This document shows, piece after piece, positions 9,640 through 17,959 of a stretch of DNA of 23,038 nt. Position 1 is the stretch's first letter. Each line of letters starts with the position of its first letter. The stretch covers positions 47,652-70,689 of the forward strand of contig BMAT01009283.1 of the NCBI GenBank assembly GCA_019649035.1. The letters run 5' to 3'. This stretch comes from Elysia marginata (Eukaryota; Mollusca; Gastropoda; Plakobranchidae). Both the position numbers and the translations under genes were made by a program. The notes beneath the pieces were generated by a model. It ran no database searches. It had not been told where the DNA came from and saw nothing but the letters and a program-made list of their open reading frames with translations.

Positions 9640-10240
9640 TCTATTATCTCTATCGTTTTATCCGTGTATACAGACCTCCTCCGTCCTGTCAAAAAATTGA
9701 AAGTTGATCTTTCCACGACTGAAATTTTAAGTATAGAAAAAACACAATTGGCGGACAATGCGATTCTTTTCAAAGGTTTCAACTTTATGTCGACAACACG
9801 TAAGTAAAGCGCAAACCTGCTAAGAAATATCTTAATCTACTAGAATCTTTCAACCTTAATCAACATGTAGAGGGAGAAACTCACTGAAACGGCCACACAT
9901 TAAACCTTGCATTTACCAACACAAAGATATATCATTATAGGTTCCAAACTGTCAAATAGACTACTGTGGAATATCTGATCACCATTCTGTTCTATTCAGA
10001 CTCAACTCAGAAAAACCGCAGACAAAAGATTAAGGAATGAGATATAGAAAGACAAAAATGTGGGCATATGTTCTTTTAATCATGATATGAAAAACTCAGG
10101 AGTTCTAGAAGAGGTCTCTAAGGTTAAGTCTGTTGATGAGAACGTTAATTATCTTTAACCAAGAACTTTCTAAGATTTCAGATAAACATGCTCCAATAAA
10201 AGACAGAAGTATGAGGCTGTTCCATATACTTTCAGGAATC
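9640..10240 (+). pseudogene. LINE apurinic-type endonuclease domain, C-terminal part, broken
   Basis: VYRPPPS is encoded at 9666-9686, GFNF at 9775-9786, and VDN two bases out of frame at 9789-9797. Next come KKYLNLLESFNLNQHVEG..., a TGA within the thumb region, NGHTLNLAFTNTK, and SDHHSVLFRLN from 9974. These are the ordered motifs of the APE-like endonuclease that nicks target DNA for target-primed reverse transcription. The SDH segment holds the catalytic His of the family. DKHAPIKDRS near 10180-10210 is the conserved stretch just after the domain. At least two frameshifts and several stops make it non-functional. Confidence 0.8.
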
Positions 10241-10439
10241 ATTTAAGAGTAGTTCCTCTTGAGCAATGGTGTGTAATTAGGCTTAGATTCAGCACTAAAG
10301 TTATTCGAATAAACAACCTCGCCCACAGAAGAGTTCTCTGGTGAGCCCACCTTCTGAATTTTACATACAAGAGAGGTTAGTTCTGAAACAGCCCCATAGG
10401 AATTCGTGGTAACATCCGGTGATGTAGTCAAGAGATTCG

Positions 10440-10590
10440 TACGTCTAACTGGAAAAGATCAGAGGCAGTCAAAATATTTACAAATATTTATCAAAATAGT
10501 TCACCGTAATATACTTACAAGAGCAAGTAAAAAATACTAACAAACTCATAAGCCGTGCCAAAAAAGACACAATAAAAAAGTGAGAATAAG
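10440..10590 (+). pseudogene. LINE linker segment before the nested SINE
   Basis: Basic, partly readable translation (SRAKKDTIKK-like, about 10540-10585) matches the Lys/Arg-rich linker between endonuclease and RT in these LINEs. It stops at the SINE and resumes past it. Confidence 0.5.
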
Positions 10591-10601
10591 CGAAACACCA
10601 A
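10590..10601. repeat. Target-site duplication, left copy (gcgaaacaccaa)
   Basis: Perfect 12-base direct repeat of 10855-10866, flanking the nested SINE. It is consistent with LINE-mediated retroposition. Confidence 0.88.
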
Positions 10602-10854
10602 GTTGGTTGGTTGTTTGAATTTTAACATCTCTTTCCAACTACAAGGTTATATCAGAGACGGCGCTTGGGACGATTGAAAGCGTGCTGCATAACTGTGATG
10701 TACGGAGCGCTGCATACACCACACCCAGTCACATTATCCTGACACCGGGCCGACCAGACTTAGCACTGAATCCATAATGTCAGACACCAGGCGGTTAAAC
10801 CCGTACCTCCCGATCTCTGAGCGAGTGTTTTTACCGCTAGGCCACAGAGTCGGT
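10602..10854 (-). mobile_element. tRNA-derived SINE (family A), 253 bp, nested in the LINE
   Basis: On the minus strand the element starts at 10854. It has an A-box-like TGGCCTAGCGGT (10844-10833) and a B-box-like GGGTTTAACCGC (10802-10791). A tRNA-unrelated body contains CCGGTGTCAGGATAATGTGAC (about 10750-10730), and the 3' tail ends AACAACCAACCAAC (10602-10615). A perfect 12-base duplication flanks it. The body and tail resemble, from memory, a SINE type widespread in molluscs (possibly V-SINE-like such as RUDI); I could not check this. It has no coding capacity and depends on a LINE enzyme in trans. It lies in the linker of the plus-strand LINE, opposite in orientation. Confidence 0.88.
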
Positions 10855-10866
10855 GCGAAACACCAA
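10855..10866. repeat. Target-site duplication, right copy (gcgaaacaccaa)
   Basis: Matches 10590-10601 at all 12 positions. LINE coding resumes inside it (NKRNTKGLFRIING), so it marks the precise insertion point. Confidence 0.88.
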
Positions 10867-12190
10867 AGGACTATTCCGAATTATAAATGGGTTAGTGAAA
10901 CATTCAAAACCATGTGATCAATTATCATTACTGAGAACACTCAAGTCAAGAACTCACGAAGACTTTTTTCAAACTACTTTGAGACAAAGATCACAAATAT
11001 TCGAAAAACTTTAGACAAGACAGAAACTGAACAAGAGAAAGTCAGACGTACACCCCAGTGGAAGAGGGCCCGGATTCAGTAAATCCTGTTACAGTAAAAA
11101 AAACAATTAAAAAACAATCAGGAGGTTCTGCCCAACAAGACCTGCTCTCATGATGTAGATCATCCAGCATGAACTGTTACTCAATGCAGCAAGAAATAAT
11201 TCCTGTAATTAATTGAATAGGTAATATTATTTTTGAATCATGTAAAATGCTTGCTATATTAGAAATCTGTCATTATTAAACTTAAGAAAACCGAGTTAGA
11301 CAAGAATGACTTGAAGAACTATGGACCTGTAAGCAACACCAGTTATTTATCAAAAGTTATAGAAGAATGTTGAGGTTGCTAGAATGAAGTCTTACATGAG
11401 TAGAACAGATTTATTTCCCGAGCATTTCTTCGCGTTCATAATGATAATGTACGTCTACGATCTAAGAAAAACAGAATATCCATGGGTGAGAGCCCTAGGC
11501 CCGTCAATGATCTTGAGGTTTTCAATCCCGACCACCTTGCGAGAATTGATACTTCACTTGTTATATTTAACTACTGCCTTTGACACTCTTGACAAAGATT
11601 TCCTTATTAAATAACAAGCTTCTTATTTTAAGATTCATGGCTGGGCCGTCAAATGGCTTCACTCGTATCTGAATGATAGATCAACGTCCATTTCTATTGA
11701 TAACTGTAATTCTAAGTCTAGACCTATATGCATTGGTGTTCCTCAGGGCTCGGTGCTTGTCTCATTACTTTATTCAATATAATTTATACAGCACCCCTCG
11801 AAGGTTCGATTAAGCAACACAAATTAGATTTCCATATATATGTTGATAATACAAAAATCTATTTACCTCTAAAATACTGGATGCTCCTAGAGCAAAGCTT
11901 AAACGACATCAAAGACTGGATGACAACTGAAAAACTAAAACTCTATAAACAAAAGAGGTTTTTTCAACAAATCTAAGAGAAGTAAAATTAAAGCTGAAGA
12001 AGGCAATATGGATGTAAGTGGGAAAAGAAATAATGTACCTATATGTGACAATGTTGGGAACCTTGGTTTCCACTTCGATGCTCACTTTTATATTGAAATT
12101 CGTATTAAACATATATGTAAAAGTTGCAATAACCACCTTTGAAATATTGGAACTAATTTTATTTTACTTGTATATTTTATTTTATACACT
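10855..12190 (+). pseudogene. LINE reverse transcriptase domain, broken, catalytic site mutated
   Basis: After the SINE the protein resumes as NTKGLFRIINGLVKHSKP. It continues through CYSMQQEIIPVIN and LKKTELDKNDLKNYGPVSN (about 11280-11338, RT motif 1 region), then TAFDTLDKDFLIK (motif A, near 11573-11611). GVPQGSVL follows at 11735-11758 (motif B) and YVDN at 11839-11850 (motif C). The family's motif C is [FY]xDD with two metal-binding Asp residues; here the second is Asn, so polymerase activity would be lost even without the stops and frameshifts. The thumb region NLGFHFDAH and KHICKSC lies near 12059-12125. Decay is old: every 50-100 bases needs a frame change. Confidence 0.85.
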
Positions 12191-12196
12191 ATATTA
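12190..12196. repeat. Tentative target duplication of second nested SINE (tatatta)
   Basis: Seven bases, tatatta, repeated at 12494-12500. The sequence is AT-rich, so the match is weak evidence. It is supported by LINE coding resuming immediately to the right. Confidence 0.35.
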
Positions 12197-12493
12197 ATCC
12201 CTTTCATAAAATGTGGCTTTGCTACTCAGCGTAACTGTGTCGCCACAGAGCAGCGCCACTTATGTCCCAGCAGACCCGTACATATGAAGGCCCAAGCAGG
12301 GTGTTGCAGGCGCATGTCACAAATTCAAGAAATGCCTGTAGCTGGGTACCCATTTTACAGATGGGTGGACTAGGGAAAGTTAGGGTTAATTACTTACCCA
12401 AGGCAATTGCAACATGGCATGGTCGGGAATCTAATCCGCGGCCTGCAGATCTCGAGCCCGACACGCTAACCACTACAACGCTGATGACAGTAT
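12197..12493 (-). mobile_element. tRNA-derived SINE (family B, CORE/MIR-like middle), nested in the LINE
   Basis: On the minus strand there is an A-box-like TAGTGGTTAGCG (about 12476-12465). About 30 bases on comes a B-box-like GGATTAGATTCCCGACC (near 12438-12422), then GCCTTGGGTAAGTAATTAACCC and CCATCTGTAAAATGGGTACC (about 12367-12348). The last two blocks closely resemble the conserved middle of MIR/CORE-SINEs (CTTGGGCAAGT...TAACC..., CATCTGTAAAATGGG). A second copy of the family lies at about 22545-22735. The element splits the LINE between NIG and LVHSF. The left end (SINE 3') is approximate. Confidence 0.82.
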
Positions 12494-12990
12494 TATATTA
12501 CTCAACTACTTGTACATTCTTTCATAACCAGGAGGCTGGATTATTGTAATTCTATTTTGGCAGGAACACCAAGGTATCTAATAGATAGACTTTAAAAAGT
12601 CCAAACATAGCAGTCCGATTAATAACTCGTAGATTAAAATTTTATAATTCACAGCAAATGCTAAAAAAGCAACACTGACTGCGGGTAAAAATCCCGCATT
12701 GATTTTAAAATTGATAGCCATATTATAAAATGTTTAAACGGTCTATTACCTTCTTATTTACAATAACTCTTACAATTATACAAAGCCCAGAGGGTTTTCA
12801 CAAGATCAAATGACTGCATTTTACTAAAAAATAATATGCCATCCTCCACTTTTGAAGTGAACGTGTTTACTGTCATAAATCCTAAGGTTGGGAATTTTTT
12901 AATCAGAAAAAACTAAGAGAAATGACACAATTAGACCTTTCAAGCGAAAGTTGAAAATCGAATTTTTTAAGATTATTTTCTTATGACTTA
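12494..12990 (+). pseudogene. LINE ORF2 C-terminal tail, broken
   Basis: Right after the SINE the frame reads QLLVHSFITRRLDYCNSIL, the signature that follows the RT thumb in CR1/Jockey-type LINEs. It continues as LAGTPRYLIDRL, AVRLITRR, KCLNGLLPSYL near 12730-12765, SNDCILLKNNMPSSTF near 12809-12856, FTVINPKV, REMTQLDL and KRKLKIEFF (to about 12970). Several stops and shifts are present. The order matches the normal tail of the protein, which proves it belongs with the RT upstream of the SINE. Confidence 0.82.
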
Positions 12991-13225
12991 AGAAATAACT
13001 ATCGGCATCAGCTATATGCATTTCCATTGAACTGTAAACTTTCTAAGGATAATGGCTTTTTAGCTTATGTTATAGTTTGCATGCACTTGTATTGTAAAAC
13101 TCTTCGTTTTTTTATGTTAGACTCTTTTAGAAAAGTTTTAATAATAACTAAGGTACCTTTATTCTGCTACAATGCCACGGAGAACTGTTTTAGTGGATTT
13201 ATGCAATTCTATAAGTAAATTATAC
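12990..13225 (+). mobile_element. Probable 3' UTR and 3' end of the plus-strand LINE
   Basis: AT-rich sequence follows the tail. Its last part, about 13185-13225 (tgttttagtggatttatgcaattctataagtaaatta), resembles a decayed version of the short terminal motif (GCGCTTTA...GCGCTATATAAATAAATT) common at LINE 3' ends. This is inference by analogy. The open frame 13027-13218 has no protein signature. Confidence 0.4.
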
Positions 13226-13591
13226 TTATATGTCTTGATTGAGACGAGAAGGAAAGAGCGATAAAGGGTTTTTCTTATTTGATCATATTCCCCAATTCTT
13301 CTGTGCCCTTTCATTTTGTACCTTAAGTAGTTGAAATGAAAAAAAAATCCACCTCACAGGTGAAAATTGTGTTTACAAATTTAAAGAAGGTAGATGTACT
13401 TCTTTCGACGAACTAAATCCGCGAATAACAGAATGATAATGTAGCGTTACCCCGTCACTGCGAGTGGATCCTGATATGACAAATTTAATAACTATGTTCT
13501 TATATTCAACCGTATGAATTCAAGTTTCATTATTTTTATTATCTTTTTCTTTTATGTAACTGCAAGATGAAATTAAACCTGCATGATCCTG

Positions 13592-13617
13592 GAATAGAAT
13601 TTTTAAAAATTCTATTC
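13592..13617. repeat. Perfect 26-bp palindrome
   Basis: Thirteen bases (13592-13604, gaatagaattttt) are followed with no spacer by their exact reverse complement (13605-13617). Confidence 0.95.
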
Positions 13618-13863
13618 TAACAAAATGTTTGGATCCTAAAGTTTTGGAATTTTTCAGTGAGGGTGTGTGGCACTGATAGAGGTAACTTGCAAATACAAAA
13701 ATATTAAAAGTATAGCACGCTTCCTTAAAAATTAAGCATGTATGTATATATACATATGTCACTGCATCGTCTTATCAAGAAAACAGTAACATTAAAAAAA
13801 TAGAGCTATTTATCTTTAATACCATTGTGGGGAAAACCTACTTAAAAGTTTGTGCTATGAAAA

Positions 13864-13910
13864 TGAGAGGGGGAGAATTTGAGAGAGAGAGAGTGAGAGG
13901 GAGAGAGACA
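13864..13910. repeat. Short (GA)n microsatellite
   Basis: Interrupted GA repeats with a GGGGG run and agtgag variants. Confidence 0.85.
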
Positions 13911-14039
13911 ATTTCAGGTTTAGTTTTAACTAGGAATGCCCGGTAAGTATTACCCCTCTCTTAAATTTCTTCTTCAGTTCACGAGTACTAGTGATCTTCC
14001 TGTTTAAAACGTTTAAATTTGCACAAATCAAATTTAACG

Positions 14040-14091
14040 CAAGCAAAAACAAAAACAAAAAAACACACAAAAACACACACACAAACACACT
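14040..14091. repeat. A-rich / (CA)n tract
   Basis: AAAAAC units grade into ACACAC dinucleotides. The minus-strand frame over it (Phe/Leu/Cys/Val-rich) is a repeat translation. Confidence 0.8.
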
Positions 14092-14895
14092 ACAATCCTC
14101 TATTTTAGTATTAATTTTTGGAAGCTTGCCATTGCTAATGGAACCCATGTTTGCTCAGTTTAATTAATTTATGAATGATTTGATCTTGGAAAAGTATCAG
14201 AAAGGTCACAAGATTTCTTCAGTATGCGCGAACTAGTTCGATGATTGCGGCTCTTTGTGAAATGCGATCGTTACTATGTAGGGGGAAATAAGAGAAATGA
14301 AACTTATACACTACGTTTTAATGTGGGATTTATATGTTTGCTATAATTGTAAATAAAGACAAAAGGTTACTTGCAAATGCCAGTGTAAGTTAACATTCAT
14401 TTCGCCGTTGATAAATACATTATAAAGATTTGTGACATTTGGATTGGACTTAAATAATGAACTTTTAGAGCTGGCAAGACTTATTTATTTATTTGCATTT
14501 CACCTTTCCTCAAATGTGAGCTCAAGGCGTTATACATGGTTCTTATGGTACGCATGGTTCTAAAAACATAAAATACATGAACATAAAGCATACAATCCAT
14601 GAACTCTTCAAACATGCTGTAAAAGGTATGAATGACTAGAAATTAAGGCTTTCATAAAAAATTCACTATGTTACAGTTATTATTATGTTATAATTATGTG
14701 ACTGTCCCAGTCATCAATCTACAATACTAAAGAATCACATAGTCTTTTTGTGTGTATTTTTTTTTGCTGAGCAATAATTGGTCTTTCCATAATTTTCGAT
14801 AGTAACTTAAAAACGTATTTTAATAACTAAAAATGGTAAGGTATTGATTTGAAAGGTAATAAATAATGTTCATTTAAAATATTGGTTATACACAT

Positions 14896-15521
14896 TTAAT
14901 TGCCATAAATCGGCAGCTTCATTGAAGGGTGAAACCCAATGCATGAGTTATGACTTTGTACGTCACTACAGCACATTTTAAAAAGGTGGGTTTTAGATGT
15001 TTTTGGAAGTATGCAAGGACTCACATGCTCGATACTCCTGTGGTAAAAGATTCCATATAATAGCAGCTTGTGAGGGTAGAGCTCTGTGATCAAAAGTTTT
15101 GAGTTGGTTTTGAACTGACGAAATAGCTGATGATCTTAAAGTTCGATTTAGGTTATATGGTGTCACACGTTCTTTCATATACACAGGGAATGATGGATCA
15201 TAGAGACATTGATGGACAAAGGTGGCAATTTTGTAATCAACTCTAAGATGGGTACGTAGCCAATGCAAAGAATTTAAAACTGGAGCATGCGGCGTCTTTT
15301 ACATGTTTTTGTGACAAGTCTTGCGACATTATTTTAAACCTATTGTAATTTTTTAGTATGACTTCGGGGAGTCCAGCTAACAAAGAGTTACAATTTCGTG
15401 AGTTAGTTGTAAAGCAGATTATCCTATTGGCGCTTTCTACTGTTAGGTTTTGTTTTGTTTGTGCTATTCTACGCAGCTCCATGTAGGAAGTGTTCCTGAG
15501 CTGCAGAATGTGCTTATGCAT
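14896..15521 (-). pseudogene. LINE ORF2 C-terminal tail
   Basis: Pieces in order: NLTVESANRIICFTTN and NCNSLLAGLPEVILKNYNRF (15430-15340), LHWLRTHLRVDYKIATFVH from about 15267, then LYDPSFPVYMKERVTPYN and LRSSAISSVQNQLKTFDHRA. The last are IIWNLLPQEYRACESLHTSKNI and SKTHLFKMCC, ending at a stop near 14896. This is the standard C-terminal region of CR1/L2-like proteins (LHWLPV..RIDYKI, LRSS, AP.LWNSLP, LKTHLF). It is less damaged than the plus-strand copy, with two or three frame changes. Confidence 0.85.
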
Positions 15522-15900
15522 GGTAGGTTTGAATCTAAATGCGCTTCAAGGTTTCTTTCTGAACTAGTAATGTTGATCAGTTCCCCGCATAGTTCAACAC
15601 TGCGGGTCTCTATGGCGCTTGCTTTAGTAGGTGTACCAATCACAATAACTTCAGTTTTGTCACGATTTAATTTCAGCCTGTTTGCATCCGTCAATTTAGA
15701 CTCAGTGACATTGTACACAAATTTCCTTAGAGATTCAAACAAACCATGAATCTCATACGCATCTAGACAGACTTATACTGGTGAGTGTCGTCAACATAAA
15801 AATGAAATCGAAAGCAAGGCTTGACCAAGATTTCGCGAAGAGGCGGTGAATACAGAGAAAAGAGGACCGTCCAAGAATAGAATCTTGTGGGACTCAAAAT
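15464..15900 (-). pseudogene. LINE RT palm/thumb fragment with intact YVDD
   Basis: Minus-strand reading from 15898: a short damaged GVPQGS-like lead (ILFLDGPLFSLYSPPL), then FRFHFYVDDTHQY with YVDD at 15798-15787. After a gap and frame change come LKLNRDKTEVIVIGTP, INITSSERNLEAHLD and ISTFCSSG. Motif C keeps both Asp residues, unlike the plus-strand element. But motifs 0 to A and most of B are missing: the linker joins almost directly to the region before YVDD, a deletion of roughly 700-800 bases judged by the spacing in the other LINE. Confidence 0.8.
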
Positions 15901-15901
15901 T

Positions 15902-16201
15902 TCAGTCTTTTTTCAGATTCGTCTTGTGCTGTAACTGTACTTTGATATCTGTTTGGGATGAATGAGCCACGTTTACCGTGAGTACGTGATCTTTCTTCCT
16001 CTCCCTCATGAGTTGGACACAGTTGCTCCTACGTGCACGATATATGTCTTTGTGGACTGTTAGACCAGTTTTCTTCCACTGCCTCTTGGAGATCCTGCGC
16101 TCTGCCTTCGCTTCTGTCACTTCAGGTGTGATCCAGGGGGCATGGAGGCGAGGTGGAATGGTGTGCTCACACAGAGGGTCATGTTTATCCAGGGTAGCCA
16201 T
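15902..16201 (-). pseudogene. LINE endonuclease C-terminal edge and basic linker
   Basis: An open stretch of 99 codons starts with LDKHDPLCEHTIPPRLHAPW. This is the conserved segment following the APE endonuclease (LDKHAPL...RPHAPW in the family). Then come Arg/Lys-rich helices (AKAERRISKRQWKK, YRARRSNCVQLMRERKKDH) typical of the pre-RT linker. The ATG giving the open frame (16199-16201) is probably internal to the old protein and not a true start. The frame runs into the deletion junction near 15900. Confidence 0.8.
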
Positions 16202-16299
16202 ACTATTGGAATCTTAAGTGTCGTTATCACAAATCGATTTAATTTCTTTGTTTACCAAATATTGTTTATGTTTGATATAATGGTTCTGACCAATATCTC

Positions 16300-17730
16300 A
16301 GCAGGGTCAAGTGCATCTTTGCAAAACACCAATCTCCTCTGCCTCCTCTCTTGCAGATTGCGCACTCCTTCCTGGGTCACAATAGAAAAAAATGTTGCGC
16401 AGCTAAAGTAAAAGACTTGATACTTATTTCAGCACCAAACGTGAGATTCGCGTGGGAGAAAAGGGAAAGAGCCATTCATCTTTCTAATCGCTTGTTAAAC
16501 AAAATGATAATCATCGGCAAGATAATGTTTTGGCATTATGTTAATTAACATTAATTGTTTGATTTTTCATCATTATACATGTGAATACTTTTCCTGTTAC
16601 TCGGCAATATTTTCAGACACTTCGGACACGTCAGTTCTCAAAGGCAAGCAGGTTTTGAAAAAAATTATCATATCAATTATTTCATGTAGTTTATTTCTTT
16701 TTACTGCTGCTGAGCACTATCTCGACCGGCCTTTCGGACAAAGATGACAAGGCCTACTTGAAATTAGGTTATGCTTTGAAAAGTACCGTAAGGAGGCTAG
16801 GAATATTTTCTGAAGTTGACTGAGTACCAACTACACATATTTTAAAAAAATCTTAAAACTGTTCAAATGAAGATTTTGATCGTTAGGCTTATATTTTCAA
16901 TATCACTCAGTGCATATCTCTAGATAACTCACTACATCTTATATTCAAAAGAAAACTTTGGATATGTTAAGAGTCTCAGAACCTGCCAGTATAGAAGTAT
17001 GTTTTCCAACTGGTATGAAACAGTTATTGGAAGGGCTTTATGATCAAAAGCAACCTCTTTACCGGCCGTACATGTCTGATAATTTTTAATCATCTGTTTG
17101 AAACAAAAGAATTTTCAATGATCATGGACTAGTCGACACCCAACCACAAAGTGTCTCTATCGTTCTGCCACTCTTTGACGTGCTGTGAAAAAGCGATTGG
17201 GTTGGCATCCCATCCTAGTCTTGATTCTACGCAAGATTCTTCGTTTGATAGACCTGTCCTGGCAATCATTATAATAAAACCAACTGTAGGAAATGTGTGA
17301 CCACGTCCGCTAGGATCTCTCGTTTTTCACTTCAGAGGAAATAAAGCCTGGTGACACTGCTGTAGTCGCTCTAACACAGCTGATGCTGGCAGCTTGACAG
17401 ACAATGTTGACTTTACTGGTACATGAAGAAATGAACGGTATTGATCGTTGAAAATACAATTTCAGCCGACTTCTATGTATGTTGTCAGTTCAATGTGTGT
17501 TTTGGTCTTGTTTGTAACACAGTGCAAACATTTTGATAGGTCGTCGACGCAACTAAAATCTTTTGAAAAAGAGCTGGTTTTTAACTAGACTGAAATAGAA
17601 ACAACCGTGTCCAATCTTTAAATACTTATAAGTTTTATATCTATGAAACTTCATTGTTAATGTGAGCTCCACTTTTGCTAGTTTTTTTAATGGGTATATG
17701 TGTTGCTGTCAGTTGCTGTCTGTCTGTTAT
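16300..17730. other. Anonymous AT-rich sequence, no gene recognised
   Basis: Short frames (16351-16548, 16538-16747) have no family signature. Nothing repetitive was recognised. It could contain the unrecognisable 5' part of the minus-strand LINE near its left edge. Confidence 0.55.
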
Positions 17731-17735
17731 CGCCA

Positions 17736-17915
17736 CATTTCTGTCTGTCTGTCTGTCTCTCTCTCTCATTCTGTCTCTCTCTCTCTCTCTCTCTCTCATT
17801 TGCCTGCCTGTCTATCTTTGTTTGTCTGTCTGTCTGTCTATGTCTGTCTGTATATTTGTCTGTATCTCTATCTCTCTCTCTGTCTTTCTACCTCTCTCTT
17901 TATTTTTCTCGTTTT
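17736..17915. repeat. Compound pyrimidine microsatellite (CTGT)n/(CT)n
   Basis: CTGT and CT units alternate with short CTAT, TTTGT and CCTG variants. All three plus frames are open because the array lacks stops; the Ser/Leu/Cys/Val translations are artefacts. It is the complement of the GACA/GA arrays at 482-676 and 22869-22969. Confidence 0.95.
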
Positions 17916-17959
17916 TACTCTTTTACTTTAGCTGAATATAATTATGAAGTAAAATGAAC

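Larger units (their letters stand above)
9540..13225 (+). mobile_element. Decayed CR1/Jockey-type LINE, 5'-truncated, interrupted by two SINEs
   Basis: One non-LTR retrotransposon remnant, readable in pieces on the plus strand. In order it shows endonuclease (YRPPPS, GFNF-VDN, SDHHSVLF), a linker, RT (LDKNDLKNYGPVSN, TAFDTLDKDFL, GVPQGSVL, YVDN), NLGFHFD...HICKSC, and the tail (LDYCNSILAG...YLIDRL). Stops and frameshifts break it throughout, so it is dead. SINEs interrupt it at 10602-10854 and about 12197-12493. The readable endonuclease begins near 9600-9660, so the left limit is a guess and no ORF1 is seen. The right end may be near 13225, where a decayed sequence resembles the short T/A-rich 3' ends of such elements. 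CR1 versus Jockey clade is not resolved. Confidence 0.85.
13230..14478. other. Anonymous AT-rich sequence with simple repeats
   Basis: No gene is recognised. It contains a perfect 26-bp palindrome (13592-13617), a GA microsatellite (13864-13910) and an A/CA-rich tract (14040-14091), each listed separately. Confidence 0.6.
14480..16290 (-). mobile_element. Second decayed CR1/Jockey/L2-type LINE, internally deleted
   Basis: Reading 16290 to 14480 on the minus strand: the endonuclease end and basic linker, a jump into late RT (YVDD), the thumb, the C-terminal tail, a ~415-base 3' UTR, and a terminal motif GCGCCTTGAGC (14530-14520) followed by AAATAAATAAATAA (14494-14481). That terminus is the usual form of LINE 3' ends with short tandem tails, so the right-hand limit is well supported. 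The 5' end is not: recognisable protein begins only near 16250. Its residues differ clearly from the plus-strand LINE, so it is a separate subfamily. Confidence 0.83.

Noticed and set aside
10590..10866. Functional tRNA gene at the SINE head
   Set aside because: A and B boxes are present but the acceptor and anticodon stems do not pair, and the element has target duplications and a retroposon tail.
12262..12549. 95-codon plus frame
   Set aside because: It runs antisense through SINE family B into the LINE tail. Fragments like WHGRESNPRPADLEPDT are the antisense reading of the tRNA-like head, a common false protein in such genomes.
15450..15749. 99-codon plus frame
   Set aside because: Antisense shadow of the minus-strand LINE RT thumb and tail, whose translation is clearly recognisable.
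16008..16217. 69- and 89-codon plus frames starting within the LINE
   Set aside because: The first is antisense to the LINE linker. The second continues beyond it without any recognisable feature.
17662..17957. Three overlapping plus frames, Ser/Leu/Cys/Val-rich, membrane-protein-like
   Set aside because: All three frames are open at once because the CTGT/CT array contains no stop triplets.
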